DNA of 64,000 nucleotides from Microbacterium oxydans (GCF_900095745.1 NZ_FMIR01000009.1:1-64000); one strand, 5' to 3'; counted from the stretch's first letter, positions 46,025-54,621 are shown. The notes: generated by a model not told the origin, from the letters alone. Numbers and translations are program-made.

Positions 46025-46630
46025 TCAGCGCCCAAGGAGGGCGACGATTTGACGGTCGATGTCGTCGACGAGCTCGTCGACGGTCAGATCGACGTTCGTG
46101 CTCGCCGTCAGGGTGAGGAACATGACGGCGGACACGATACGGGCGAGGGCGGCGGCACGTTCCTCGCTCGACTTCGGGTCGCGGCGGAGGATCGACGCCA
46201 CGGCGTCCTCGGTCTCGCCCACGATGCGGAGCGCTTCGGCATGGTGCCCGTCAGAGGGTTCGGCGAACACCATCTCGCGCAGGTAGGTGCGTCCGTTCTC
46301 GACCTGAACGCGGTTGCACTCGACGATCGGTCGCAGCAGTGCGACGATCGCCGCGCGCGCATCGGGAGTCGCTTCGGCCGCCGCGATGCCCTTCTCGAGG
46401 GCGACGGCGTAGTGCGCGTTCTGCACGAGCAGCAGCAGCTCGCCCTTGGTCTTCGCGTACAGGAACAGGGTGCCGGTGCCGACATCGGCTCGCTCGGCGA
46501 TCTGCTGAGTCGTGACATCGTCGATGCCGTGCTCGGCGAAGAGCTCCGACGCCGCGGCCGTGATCCGTTCGAGTTTCTGCTGCTTGTTGCGCTCGCGACG
46601 ACCGAGGGCGTTCGAAGCGGACGTCGACAT
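46025..46630 (-). CDS. TetR-family transcriptional regulator
   Basis: 201-residue repressor: N-terminal HTH (RITAAASELFAEHGIDDVTTQQIAERADVG, partly shown, then TGTLFLYAKTKGELL) and a variable helical ligand domain. Divergent from the SDR/oxidoreductase pair with a perfect AACTGA-N6-TCAGTT dyad 21 bases upstream of its own start, so probably a self-regulating repressor of that pair. Confidence 0.92.
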   Translation of the reverse strand: MSTSASNALGRRERNKQQKLERITAAASELFAEHGIDDVTTQQIAERADVGTGTLFLYAKTKGELLLLVQNAHYAVALEKGIAAAEATPDARAAIVALLRPIVECNRVQVENGRTYLREMVFAEPSDGHHAEALRIVGETEDAVASILRRDPKSSEERAAALARIVSAVMFLTLTASTNVDLTVDELVDDIDRQIVALLGR

Positions 46631-46650
46631 GCTCTTCCTCCGGGAATAGA

Positions 46651-46668
46651 AACTGATTACGCTCAGTT
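46651..46668. promoter_or_regulatory. TetR operator candidate
   Basis: AACTGA-TTACGC-TCAGTT: perfect 6-bp arms, 6-bp spacer, in the 102-bp divergent region, within a stretch of lower GC that holds the promoters. Confidence 0.65.
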
Positions 46669-46732
46669 ATGACGAGAGTCGCTTATGCGCACGCTCAACT
46701 ATCACTCATTGTCGCAAAGAAGAGAGCAGTCC

Positions 46733-47443
46733 ATGCCTTCACTCCACGGAGCCGTCGTCCTCGTCACCGGAGCGAACGGAGGCATCGGCACGCAGTTCGT
46801 CCACCAGGCGCTCGCACGCGGAGCCGCCAAGGTCTACGCCAGCGCCCGCACGCCGCGCACCTGGGACGACGAGCGCGTCGTTCCGCTCGCCCTCGACGTG
46901 ACGGATGCCGAGTCGATCCGGGCCGCCGTCGACGCGGCGCCCGACGTGACCGTGCTGATCAACAACGCGGGCGCCTCGGTGCCGACCGCGGGGATACTCA
47001 CCCACTCCGACGAGGACATCCGCCGGAACGTGGAGACGAACTTCCTCGGGCCGCTCTTCCTCGCGCGCGGCTACGCCCCGCTCCTCGCCGGACGCCAGGG
47101 AGCGGCGATCATCGACATCCACTCCGCCCTCGCCTGGTACGCCGTCGGCGGGATCTACAGCGCGACCAAGGCGGCGCTGTGGTCGGCGACGAACTCGCTC
47201 CGCCTCGAGCTCGCCCCGGCGGGAGTGCACGTCGTGGGGGTGCACGTCGGCTACGTCGACACCGCCATGGCGGAGCACGTCACCGACCCCAAGACCGATC
47301 CGGCCGATCTCGTCAGGGCCGTGCTGGACGCAACCGAGCGCGACGAGTACGAAGTGCTCGCCGATGAGATCTCGGTGCAGGTCAAGGCGGGGCTGAGCGC
47401 GCCGCTGGAAGCGGTCTACCCGCAGCTGCGGGCGAACGCCTGA
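46733..47443 (+). CDS. SDR-family oxidoreductase
   Basis: 236-residue short-chain dehydrogenase with TGANGGIG cofactor loop, NNAGAS, catalytic Ser in DIHSALAWYAVGG and YSATK. The start MPSLHGAVV at 46733 has AAGAGAGCAG upstream; the longer frame lacks this. Probably forms an operon with the quinone-oxidoreductase-type gene nine bases downstream, both under the divergent TetR. Substrate unknown; such pairs often serve carbonyl or quinone detoxification (inference). Confidence 0.88.
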   Translation: MPSLHGAVVLVTGANGGIGTQFVHQALARGAAKVYASARTPRTWDDERVVPLALDVTDAESIRAAVDAAPDVTVLINNAGASVPTAGILTHSDEDIRRNVETNFLGPLFLARGYAPLLAGRQGAAIIDIHSALAWYAVGGIYSATKAALWSATNSLRLELAPAGVHVVGVHVGYVDTAMAEHVTDPKTDPADLVRAVLDATERDEYEVLADEISVQVKAGLSAPLEAVYPQLRANA

Positions 47444-47452
47444 GACGCCGTC

Positions 47453-48448
47453 ATGCGTGCATTCGTCGTCGACAAGTACAAGCAGCCGCTCGAGGAGCGG
47501 GAGGTCGCCGAACCTGAAGTCGGCGACCGAGACGTCCTCGTGCGGGTGGAGGCCGCGGGGCTCAACCAGCTGGACGAGAAGATCCGCCAGGGGGAGTTCG
47601 CGCAGATCCTGCCCTACGACCTGCCCCTGGTCCTCGGCAACGATGTGGCGGGGACGGTGATCCGTGTCGGTCGGCTCGTCGACGGATTCCGGCCCGGCGA
47701 CCGTGTGTACGCCCGTCCCGACGCCGCCCGCATCGGGACGTTCGCCGAGCGGATCGCCGTCGCCGAGAAGGATCTCGCCCCCGTGCCCGCCGGTCTCTCG
47801 ATGGCCGAGGCGGGGTCGCTCCCGCTGGTCGCCCTCACGGCCTGGCAGGCGCTGGTCGAGCGCGGTGGGGTCAGGGCGGGGCAGAAGGTGCTCATCCACG
47901 CCGGCGCCGGTGGGGTCGGATCCATCGCCATCCAGCTCGCCGCGCACCTCGGGGCCACGGTCGCCACGACGGCCAGTGCCGCGAACGCCGACTTCGTGCG
48001 TGAGCTCGGTGCCGACGTCGTGATCGACTACCGTCGGCAGGACTTCGCCGAGGAGCTGTCGGGCTACGACTTCGTGTTGGACAGCCTCGGCGGCGAGAAC
48101 CTCGAGAAGTCGCTGCGGGTGCTGAGGCCGGGCGGGCTGGTCGTCGGGATATCGGGACCGCCCGACCCCGCGTTCGCCCGCGCCCAGGGGCTGAACGCTC
48201 TCGTGCGGCTGGCGGTCGCGGCGCTCAGCCGCAAGATCAGGCGGCAGGCGAAGAAGCTCGGCGTGCGGTACGAGTTCCTCTTCATGCGTGCGGATGGCGA
48301 CCAGCTGCGCGAGATCACGGCGCTCGTCGACAGCGGCGCGATCCGCCCCGTCGTCGCGAAGACGTACCCGTTGGACCGTCTGCCCGAGGCCCTCGCCGAC
48401 CTCGCCGCCGGGGTGAGCCGGGGCAAGCTCGTGGTCACGAACGACTGA
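47453..48448 (+). CDS. NADP-dependent quinone-oxidoreductase-type MDR dehydrogenase
   Basis: 331-residue medium-chain dehydrogenase/reductase without the structural zinc lobe. GLNQLDEKIRQG, LGNDVAGTVIRVG, LPLVALTAWQALVERGGVRAGQKVLIHAGAGGVGSIAIQLA (partly given) and VIDYRRQDF are typical of QOR/zeta-crystallin-like proteins. VIHAGAGGVG binds NADPH. The C-terminal EALADLAAGVSRGKLVV closes the fold. TetR-controlled partner of the preceding SDR. Confidence 0.9.
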   Translation: MRAFVVDKYKQPLEEREVAEPEVGDRDVLVRVEAAGLNQLDEKIRQGEFAQILPYDLPLVLGNDVAGTVIRVGRLVDGFRPGDRVYARPDAARIGTFAERIAVAEKDLAPVPAGLSMAEAGSLPLVALTAWQALVERGGVRAGQKVLIHAGAGGVGSIAIQLAAHLGATVATTASAANADFVRELGADVVIDYRRQDFAEELSGYDFVLDSLGGENLEKSLRVLRPGGLVVGISGPPDPAFARAQGLNALVRLAVAALSRKIRRQAKKLGVRYEFLFMRADGDQLREITALVDSGAIRPVVAKTYPLDRLPEALADLAAGVSRGKLVVTND

Positions 48449-48515
48449 ACCCTCGGAGTCGCCAGCCGAAACCCAGACGCATCGTGCTGTCGCCGGCGCG
48501 CTGCGGGTGGACACG

Positions 48516-48567
48516 CCGACGGTGCGCCGCTTCGTCTGCGATTTCGCAGGCAGCGGCGCACCGTCGG
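48516..48567. terminator. Nested 15-bp stem-loop between convergent genes
   Basis: CCGACGGTGCGCCGC (48516-48530) pairs perfectly with 48553-48567; the 22-nt loop holds CTGCG-ATTT-CGCAG (48536-48549). Sits between the MDR dehydrogenase and the convergent ABC permease. Bidirectional terminator, possibly also a dispersed repeat of the same design as 35006-35054. Confidence 0.65.
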
Positions 48568-48573
48568 GTCTGG

Positions 48574-49353
48574 TCAGTTGCTGCGGCGGATGGCGCGCAC
48601 CCCCACGATCAGCCCGACCACCGCGACCGCGAGAGCCGAGACCCACCCCCACAGCACGGTCACGTCGCCGAGGTCTCCGGCGAACAGCGCCCGCTCGGCC
48701 TGCACGACCCAGTTGACCGGATTGACCGACGCCACGGCGCGCATCCATTCCGGAGCATCGTCCAGCGGCAACAGCATCCCCGAGAGGATCAGCAGCGGGA
48801 AGATCAGCGACTGCTGCACTCCCCAGAACAGCCACTCCCGGTCCTTCGTCGCCAGCGCCAGCGAATACGACAGCGAGCCGAGGCCCACCCCGAACACGGC
48901 CAGCAGTGCGAGTCCGATGAGCAGCCCGGGGATGTCGGCGGCGAAGCCGAACGGCCAGGCGATCAGCACAATCACGAGCGCCTGCACCACGATCGGTGCG
49001 ATCTCCTTGAGAGCACGCCCGACCAGCAGCGAGGAGCGGGCGAGCGGGGCGACCAGGGTGCGCTCGTGCGAGCCGGTCATCATCTCGTACTGCAGGTTCG
49101 ACCCGGTGGCACCGGTGCCGAACAGCACGATCATCACGAGCACGCCGGGCACGAACCAGGCCAGGGTCTCGCCGGCTGGCTGCCCCGAGTCGCCGATCAG
49201 CAGTGGAGCGAACAGCCCGAGGAAGACGAGCGGCTGCAGCAGGCTGAAGATCAGGGTGAACGGGTCGCGGACCACGGGCTTGAGCTCGCGCGTCAGCACG
49301 TTGCGGGTGTCGCGCGCGAGGTTCGGGCGCACGAGCGTGTCGGTGGTGGTCAT
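48574..49353 (-). CDS. ABC-2 type exporter permease (DrrB-like)
   Basis: 259-residue membrane subunit with six hydrophobic helices. ABC-2/DrrB landmarks: N-terminal VVRDPFTLIFSLLQPLVFLGLFAPLL, QYEMMTGSHERTLVAPLARSSLLVGRALKE (partly given) and VNPVNWVVQAERALF. Start at 49353 overlaps the ATPase stop (ATGA). Together they form a daunorubicin-type efflux pump. Confidence 0.9.
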   Translation of the reverse strand: MTTTDTLVRPNLARDTRNVLTRELKPVVRDPFTLIFSLLQPLVFLGLFAPLLIGDSGQPAGETLAWFVPGVLVMIVLFGTGATGSNLQYEMMTGSHERTLVAPLARSSLLVGRALKEIAPIVVQALVIVLIAWPFGFAADIPGLLIGLALLAVFGVGLGSLSYSLALATKDREWLFWGVQQSLIFPLLILSGMLLPLDDAPEWMRAVASVNPVNWVVQAERALFAGDLGDVTVLWGWVSALAVAVVGLIVGVRAIRRSN

Positions 49354-50414
49354 GAGAGGACTCCTGTCGTGCTGTTCGCAGCGGTCGTGCTGTTCGCGGA
49401 GGTCGTGCTGGTGTCGGCGGAATCGGATGCGTCGCCGGCGGCATCCGCTCCTTCGCCGGCGTCGCGCAGGGTGCGTCCGGTGAGTGCCAGGAACACGTCG
49501 TCGAGCGTGGGCGGGACGCCGGTCGCGCGGCGGACGAGGATGCCGGCGGCGTCGAGCTCGCGCACGATCACCGGCAGCAGCCGGTCGCCGTCCTGCACCG
49601 CGAGCGAGATGGACTCGCCCTCGACCGTGACCTCGGCGCTGCTGAGGCGGGCGACCACGGCGCGGGCGCTCGCCGCTTCCGCGGCATCCGCGAACCCGAA
49701 GGTCAGCACGTCGCCGGCCAGCGTCGCCTTGAGGGAGGCGGCGTCGTCGTCGGCGATGATGCGGCCCTTGTCCATGACCATCACACGCTCGGCGTAGCGG
49801 TCGGCCTCCTCCAGGTAGTGCGTGGTGAGGAAGACCGTGGTGCCGTGCTGCGTGCGCAGGTCGAGGATGTGCTCCCACAGGTTCGCCCGGCTCTGCGGGT
49901 CGAGTCCGGTGGAGGGCTCGTCGAGGAAGATCAGCGGCGGTGCGTGCATGAGCCCGAGCGCGATGTCGAGTCGGCGCTTCTGCCCGCCGCTCAACTGCTG
50001 CACGGTCCGCGTCGCGAAGGAGGTGAGGTCGAGCGACTCGATCAACTCGTCGGCGCGCTTCGCGCTGTCCCTCCGCGTCATCCCGTAGAAGGCACCCTGG
50101 CTCAGCAGTTCGTCGCGCACCCGCTGCGAGAAGCTTCCGCTGGTGAGCTGGCCGACGTAGCCGATGCGGGCGCGCACCCCGGCGGCATCCGTGCGGATGT
50201 CGTGGCCGACGACGCGTGCGCTCCCCGAGGTGGGCGGGATGAGGGTGGTCAGCATCCGCAGGGTGGTCGACTTGCCGGCACCGTTCGGGCCGAGGAAGGC
50301 GACGAGCTCGCCGCGCACGGCGGTGAAGGAGACGTCGGTCACGGCATGCACCGGCGTCTTCTTGACGGTGAAGACCTTGGTCAGGCCTTCGGTCTCGATG
50401 AGGGATTCGTTCAT
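49350..50414 (-). CDS. ABC exporter ATP-binding protein (DrrA-like)
   Basis: 354-residue ATPase. Walker A GPNGAGKST near residue 42, Q-loop GYVGQLTSGSFSQRVRDELL, signature LSGGQKRRLDIALGL, Walker B LIFLDEPSTGLDPQSR, and H-loop LTTHYLEEADRYA. The C-terminal extension with DVFLALTGRTLRD is the DrrA hallmark; the last ~25 residues are Ala/Ser/Thr-rich repeats (TSANSTTAANSTT). Divergent from the WYL regulator. Confidence 0.93.
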   Translation of the reverse strand: MNESLIETEGLTKVFTVKKTPVHAVTDVSFTAVRGELVAFLGPNGAGKSTTLRMLTTLIPPTSGSARVVGHDIRTDAAGVRARIGYVGQLTSGSFSQRVRDELLSQGAFYGMTRRDSAKRADELIESLDLTSFATRTVQQLSGGQKRRLDIALGLMHAPPLIFLDEPSTGLDPQSRANLWEHILDLRTQHGTTVFLTTHYLEEADRYAERVMVMDKGRIIADDDAASLKATLAGDVLTFGFADAAEAASARAVVARLSSAEVTVEGESISLAVQDGDRLLPVIVRELDAAGILVRRATGVPPTLDDVFLALTGRTLRDAGEGADAAGDASDSADTSTTSANSTTAANSTTGVLS

Positions 50415-50432
50415 GGGGAGAGCGTATTAAGG

Positions 50433-50457
50433 CATGCGGACAGATCCTGTCCGCATG
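50433..50457. promoter_or_regulatory. 25-bp palindromic operator between exporter and WYL regulator
   Basis: CATGCGGACAG-ATC-CTGTCCGCATG, perfect 11-bp arms, centred in the 62-bp divergent gap (19 bases from each start codon). The position forces overlap with both promoters, so the adjacent regulator most likely represses both genes through it. Confidence 0.75.
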
Positions 50458-50476
50458 ATCTGGCAATCTGAGACGC

Positions 50477-51463
50477 ATGACCGACACCACCTCGCGTGCA
50501 CTGGCTCTGCTCAATCTGCTGCAGACGCACCGGCACTGGCCGGGGACCGAGCTCGCCACCCGGCTGGGCGTGACCGAGCGCACCGTGCGCCGCGACGTCG
50601 ACCGGCTGCGCGAGCTCGGGTATCGGGTGGAGTCCTCCCCGGGCGTCGCCGGAGGCTACCGGCTCGAGGCCGGGAGTGCCGTGCCGCCGTTGCTGCTCAA
50701 CGACGACGAGGCGGTCACGATGGCGATCGGTCTGCGGGTCGCCGCCACGCAGCAGCTCGTCGGCGGTCCCGAGGTCACGCTCACGGCACTCGCGAAACTC
50801 GAGCAGGTGCTGCCGTCGGCGCTGCGTCAGAGGGTGAACGCGCTCGCCGCGTCGGTGCAGGCGCCGCGCATCGGCGACGGTCCGGTCGTCTCGCCCGAGG
50901 TGCTGGGGGAGATCGCGCTCGCCACCCGCGACACCGAGCGGCTGCGGCTGCGGTACGTGGACGGCGAAGGGCGCGAGAGCGTGCGCCGTGTCGAGCCGCA
51001 CGCCCTGGCGCCGGCCGGGCGCAAGTGGTTCCTGCTCTGCTGGGACCTCGACCGCGCGGACTGGCGCACGTTCCGCGTCGACCGCATCGCCGCCGTCGAG
51101 CACACGCGCGTGCTGTTCTCCCGCCGCGACATCACCGACGAGGAGATCGAAGAACGCGTGCTGATCGCCTCGTCGTGGTCGCCGCAGAAGGTCGAGGCGG
51201 CCGCGGTGATGGAGCTGCCGCTCGCCGAGATGCAGGAGCGCTTCGGGCCGTGGTCGCAGGGCGCGACGGCGGTGGGCGACGACCGCACGCGGTGGCCGTT
51301 CGGAGGCTCGGACTGGCGGGAGGCGATGTACGCGTTGCTCTGGATCCCCGAGGGCGTCGAGTACGCGGTGGCGCTCGCCGAACCGCACCGGAGCGAGTTG
51401 CGCGAGGCCGTCGCTCGGCTGCTGCGCGCCCTCGACGCCCCGGAGCCCGATGACGCCGCGTGA
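50477..51463 (+). CDS. WYL-domain (YafY-type) transcriptional regulator
   Basis: 328-residue regulator of full family length. DeoR-type HTH (GTELATRLGVTERTVRRDVDRLRELGY, partly shown), WYL domain with RRVEPHALAPAGRKWFLLCWDLDRADWRTFRVDRI (W-F-L variant of WYL) and a C-terminal WCX extension ending in VEYAVALAEPHRSEL. Divergent from the DrrAB exporter; probably senses its substrate. The palindrome at 50433-50457 is the likely binding site. Confidence 0.92.
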   Translation: MTDTTSRALALLNLLQTHRHWPGTELATRLGVTERTVRRDVDRLRELGYRVESSPGVAGGYRLEAGSAVPPLLLNDDEAVTMAIGLRVAATQQLVGGPEVTLTALAKLEQVLPSALRQRVNALAASVQAPRIGDGPVVSPEVLGEIALATRDTERLRLRYVDGEGRESVRRVEPHALAPAGRKWFLLCWDLDRADWRTFRVDRIAAVEHTRVLFSRRDITDEEIEERVLIASSWSPQKVEAAAVMELPLAEMQERFGPWSQGATAVGDDRTRWPFGGSDWREAMYALLWIPEGVEYAVALAEPHRSELREAVARLLRALDAPEPDDAA

Positions 51464-51550
51464 CCGGCATCCGTCATTGTCCGACTCATAGGGTTATCCC
51501 AGGCAACGGTCCTGGCGGGTCAGATCACAGCCGGGTAACGTCATTCCCAT

Positions 51551-51626
51551 CGCGGCGATCCGGGCGGTCCCGGGCCTCAGCTCATACCTGATGGCGTTGC
51601 GGGTTCGACTCCCGCCGTCGCGTCCA
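51551..51626 (+). tRNA. Aberrant tRNA-like sequence, anticodon CAU, encoded CCA
   Basis: 76 nt that fold as a cloverleaf: acceptor CGCGGCG (51551-51557) with CGTCGCG (51616-51622), seven pairs with one G-U; D-arm-like CCGG/CCGG hairpin (51560-51573) with a very short loop; anticodon arm (51576-51592) with 4 pairs and loop CTCATAC, so T33 and anticodon CAT; 6-nt variable loop; perfect T arm GCGGG-TTCGACT-CCCGC (51599-51615); discriminator T and CCA. Deviations: A8/T9, a C-G closing D-arm, mismatch at the base of the anticodon stem, and U73, which suits neither Met nor Ile2 tRNA. Could be a special tRNA, a decaying gene or an old attachment-site remnant. The other bases between 51464 and 51653 hold no gene. 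Confidence 0.4.
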
Positions 51627-51653
51627 CTTCGCGTCAGCCGTCGGGCGGAACCG

Positions 51654-51845
51654 TCAGCGGTTCCGTCGCTTCGAACGGATCGTGAGCGCCTGGGACAGCA
51701 CCACGCAGGCCATCGCGACGACGGTGAACCATAGGGTCGGGCTCAGCACCTCGGTGAGGATCAGCACCGCGCAGGTCAGCCCGAAGAGGGCGCCGAAGGC
51801 GAGCAGTCCCCAGTGGATGCCGGTGCTGGTTCCGTTGCCTCCCAT
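51654..51845 (-). CDS. Small two-helix membrane protein
   Basis: 63 residues: short Gly/Asn/Thr N-terminus, helices at about 13-31 and 36-54, and a basic RSKRRNR tail that should be cytoplasmic. GTGGAAGG precedes the ATG closely. Located after the SIP gene on the same strand (71-bp gap). Family not recognised. Confidence 0.6.
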   Translation of the reverse strand: MGGNGTSTGIHWGLLAFGALFGLTCAVLILTEVLSPTLWFTVVAMACVVLSQALTIRSKRRNR

Positions 51846-51916
51846 CCTTCCACCCTGTCAGTCGGGTGCGTCGATGTCGACCGACGAGGCTCTTAGGTGG
51901 CGTCGACCTCGGCCCC

Positions 51917-52807
51917 TCACAACCCCAACTGATCCAGCCGCTCCTCGAAGCGCACCTGCACGTCTTCGGGCTCGTCGCCCTCGGCATCGGCCCAGATCGC
52001 GTCCAACTCGTTCTGCACGGAGTCGGGGAGCGCGGCGAACTTCTCGTCCCAGGCGGCGACGGGGGTCCAGTAGCCGACGACCTTGAAGCGGGTCGCGGGG
52101 AGGCTGAGCTCCTTGCGCAGGTACTTGCGCACGTCGCGCAGCGCCACGGTCTCGCCGGCCACCCACACGTACCCCTCGGCGAGGGGGAGCCGGTCGTCGA
52201 CGATGCCGCGGACGAGCGGGCCGAGCGCGCTGGGGCCGTGGCCGTTGCCGCCGACCACCCAGGTGACCTCGACGTCGGGGCCGACCTCGAGCGGCACGCG
52301 GTCCGCCTCGCTCGGCACCTCGAGCACGACCCGGGTACGCACGCCCGACGGCACCTCGGCGATGATGCGTGCCACGGCGGGAAGCCCGGTGAGGTCGGCC
52401 ACGAGCACCTGCCACGTGATGTCTTCCGGCGGCGAGTAGAGACCGGTCGGGGAGTTCAGCCCGAGCACATGCCCGGGCTCCGCGCGCGCAGCCCACGGCC
52501 CCGCGACACCCGCCTCGTGGATCACGAAGTCGATGTCGAGCTCGCCGGCATCCGGGCGTACACCGCTGATCGTGTACGTGCGCATCGGGGCTTCGGGCGC
52601 GCCCTCCGGCGTCTCCCACCAGTCGCCCGCGGGCACGGGAAGCGAGACATCCTTCGGGTCCTCGCCGTGCGGGAAGAACACCCGCACATACTCGTCGCCG
52701 ATGCCGGTGCTGAGGAAGTCGGTGATGCCGTCACCGCCGAGTGTGACGCGGACCAGGGTCGGAGTGAGGGTGGTGGTGCTGCTGACGATGCCGCGGTGGA
52801 TGCTCAC
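51917..52807 (-). CDS. Siderophore-interacting FAD reductase (SIP family), locus B
   Basis: 296-residue cytosolic ferric-siderophore reductase. FAD motif MRTYTISGV near residue 92, IHEAGVAGPWAARAEPGHVLGL (partly given), NADPH-domain LVADLTGLPAVARII and VAGETVALRDVRKYLRKEL ... VVGYW. It carries a ~45-residue acidic C-terminal extension (ALPDSVQNELDAIWADAEGD). The start overlaps the stop of the upstream half-transporter gene, so it belongs to the same leftward operon; in mycobacterial IrtA the same domain is fused to the transporter. Confidence 0.92.
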   Translation of the reverse strand: MSIHRGIVSSTTTLTPTLVRVTLGGDGITDFLSTGIGDEYVRVFFPHGEDPKDVSLPVPAGDWWETPEGAPEAPMRTYTISGVRPDAGELDIDFVIHEAGVAGPWAARAEPGHVLGLNSPTGLYSPPEDITWQVLVADLTGLPAVARIIAEVPSGVRTRVVLEVPSEADRVPLEVGPDVEVTWVVGGNGHGPSALGPLVRGIVDDRLPLAEGYVWVAGETVALRDVRKYLRKELSLPATRFKVVGYWTPVAAWDEKFAALPDSVQNELDAIWADAEGDEPEDVQVRFEERLDQLGL

Positions 52808-54621
52808 GGAGTCTCCGTCTCTGTGGTGGGGATCTGGCCGGTGGGGGTCTGGCCGGTGGGGGTGTGCGGATGGGGAGCGCTGCGCGTCTGGGCGAGCCAG
52901 GAGTCGCGGTAGAGCCCTTCGGTGGCGACGAGCTCGTCGTGCGTGCCGCGCTGCGTCGGCCTGCCGTCGGCGAACACGACGATCTGCTCGGCGGTGACGG
53001 CCTGCTGCAGCCGATGCGCGATGAGCACGGCGGTGCGGCCCTTGCGCAGCGCCGCGATCGCGTCTTCCACGGCTTCGCGGTGATGGAGACCGACGTCGGC
53101 GGTGGCCTCGTCCAGGATCACGACGTCAGGGTCGGCGAGGAACGCCCGCGCGACCGCGAGCTGCTGGATGCGTCCCTCGTCGAGCGGCACGGCGGACTCT
53201 GATGCAGCACGGCCGTCCCGCTCGAGAACCATCGCCCCGACCGCCCACTCCGCTCCGACCGCCCGCAATGCGGCGACGATCTCGTCGTCGCTCGCCTCGG
53301 GGGCGACCAGCCGCAGGTTGTCGGCGATCGTGCCGCGGAAGTGGTGCAGCTCCTGCGACAGGTAATACGGGGCATCGGCGCTCGACGCGAGGTGCACGCT
53401 GCCCGAGGTCGGCGGATGATGCCCGGCGATCACACGCGCGAGCGTGCTCTTGCCCGACCCCGAGGTGCCGACCAACGCCGCCGTGGTGCCCTGGTCGACC
53501 CGCAGGTTCACATCGCTGATGCCGCGACCGGTGGTCGGATAGTGGAAGGTCAGGTCCCGCACCTCGATGCCGGCCGATGCCCGTGGTGCCGCATCCGTCT
53601 CCTCGTCCCGCGGGGCCGAGGCGGGCGCGAGGTCGATGACCCCGACGAGTCGCGCGAGCCCGATGGCCGCACGCTGGATGTCGTTGAGCCCGAAGATCAG
53701 CTGCCCGACCGGGCCGAACAAGCGGTGGAACAGCAACGCGGCCGTGGTGACGGCTCCCACCGTGATCGCGCCTGCGGACTGCAGGAGGAACCCGGTGCCG
53801 AGGATCGCAGCCAGCCCGACGAGCTCGCCGCCGTTGATCCACCGGAACAGCCGGTTCGTCACCCGCACGCCCTCGATCTGCATGTGGATCGATGCTTCGG
53901 CGCGCTCACGGACCCGCTCGAGCGCGGGCTCCTGCTCGTTGAACGCGGTGAGCGTCTCGATGCCCTCGACTGCGTCGAGCACGGCCTGACTGCGCGCGGC
54001 CTCGCGCACCCGCACCTCGCGGAACACCACACGTGACCGCCGCAGGAACGCGCGGGTGCCGAGCACATAGAAGGGTGCCGAGGCGATTCCGGCGAGGGCG
54101 AGCCACGGGTCGAGGGCGGTCAGTGCGACCACCGAGACCCCGATCGCGAAGCCCGCCGACAGGAGGGTCGGGGCGACGTTGCCGCCGGCCTCGGCCACGG
54201 CATCCACGTCTCCGGTGACGCGGGAGAGCAGGTCGGCGCTCTCGCCGTCGTCGACCTCGCTGACCGGCAGCCGCATCGCCGAGGCGAACACGTCTTCGCG
54301 CAGGGTGGCGAGCATGTCCTGCACCAGACCGGTGAGCACTCGCACGGCCCACAGCATCATCACGGCCGCGCCGATCGCACCGAGGCCCGCGCCGGCGACC
54401 CACCCGGAGATGGTCGCGAAGCCGGCATCCGACGAGACGGCATCCACGATCCGGCCGAGGCATGACGGCATCACGATCCCGAGGGCGGATGCCGCGAGGA
54501 AGAGGGCAGCGACCGCCGCCGTCCGACCCGGATGCTGCCGCAGCAGCCCGCCGACGACGGCCCGTACGCGGGCGCTGGACGCGATCGGCAGCAGCGCGGT
54601 GGTCGAGGTCGGGTCACTCAT
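52804..54621 (-). CDS. ABC half-transporter, IrtB-like, with degenerate signature motif
   Basis: 605-residue exporter-fold half-transporter (six-helix membrane domain about residues 15-310, ATPase about 345-585), probably importing siderophores like mycobacterial IrtAB. Walker A GTSGSGKST near 388, Q-loop YYLSQE, Walker B VVILDEATAD and H-loop LIAHRLQQ are intact, but the LSGGQ signature is replaced by LDEGRIQQLAVARA near residue 480. The C-terminal ~25 residues repeat PTGQTPTGQ. The start MSDPTST (54621) overlaps the partner gene by 8 bp. Complementary defects in the partner suggest an obligate heterodimer with one active ATP site. Confidence 0.9.
   Translation of the reverse strand: MSDPTSTTALLPIASSARVRAVVGGLLRQHPGRTAAVAALFLAASALGIVMPSCLGRIVDAVSSDAGFATISGWVAGAGLGAIGAAVMMLWAVRVLTGLVQDMLATLREDVFASAMRLPVSEVDDGESADLLSRVTGDVDAVAEAGGNVAPTLLSAGFAIGVSVVALTALDPWLALAGIASAPFYVLGTRAFLRRSRVVFREVRVREAARSQAVLDAVEGIETLTAFNEQEPALERVRERAEASIHMQIEGVRVTNRLFRWINGGELVGLAAILGTGFLLQSAGAITVGAVTTAALLFHRLFGPVGQLIFGLNDIQRAAIGLARLVGVIDLAPASAPRDEETDAAPRASAGIEVRDLTFHYPTTGRGISDVNLRVDQGTTAALVGTSGSGKSTLARVIAGHHPPTSGSVHLASSADAPYYLSQELHHFRGTIADNLRLVAPEASDDEIVAALRAVGAEWAVGAMVLERDGRAASESAVPLDEGRIQQLAVARAFLADPDVVILDEATADVGLHHREAVEDAIAALRKGRTAVLIAHRLQQAVTAEQIVVFADGRPTQRGTHDELVATEGLYRDSWLAQTRSAPHPHTPTGQTPTGQIPTTETETP

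Noticed and set aside
51551..51626. Tail of an integrated element (attR) at the tRNA-like sequence
   Set aside because: No integrase or mobile gene is nearby, and the 5' acceptor strand is present, so it is kept as a possible tRNA; not fully excluded.
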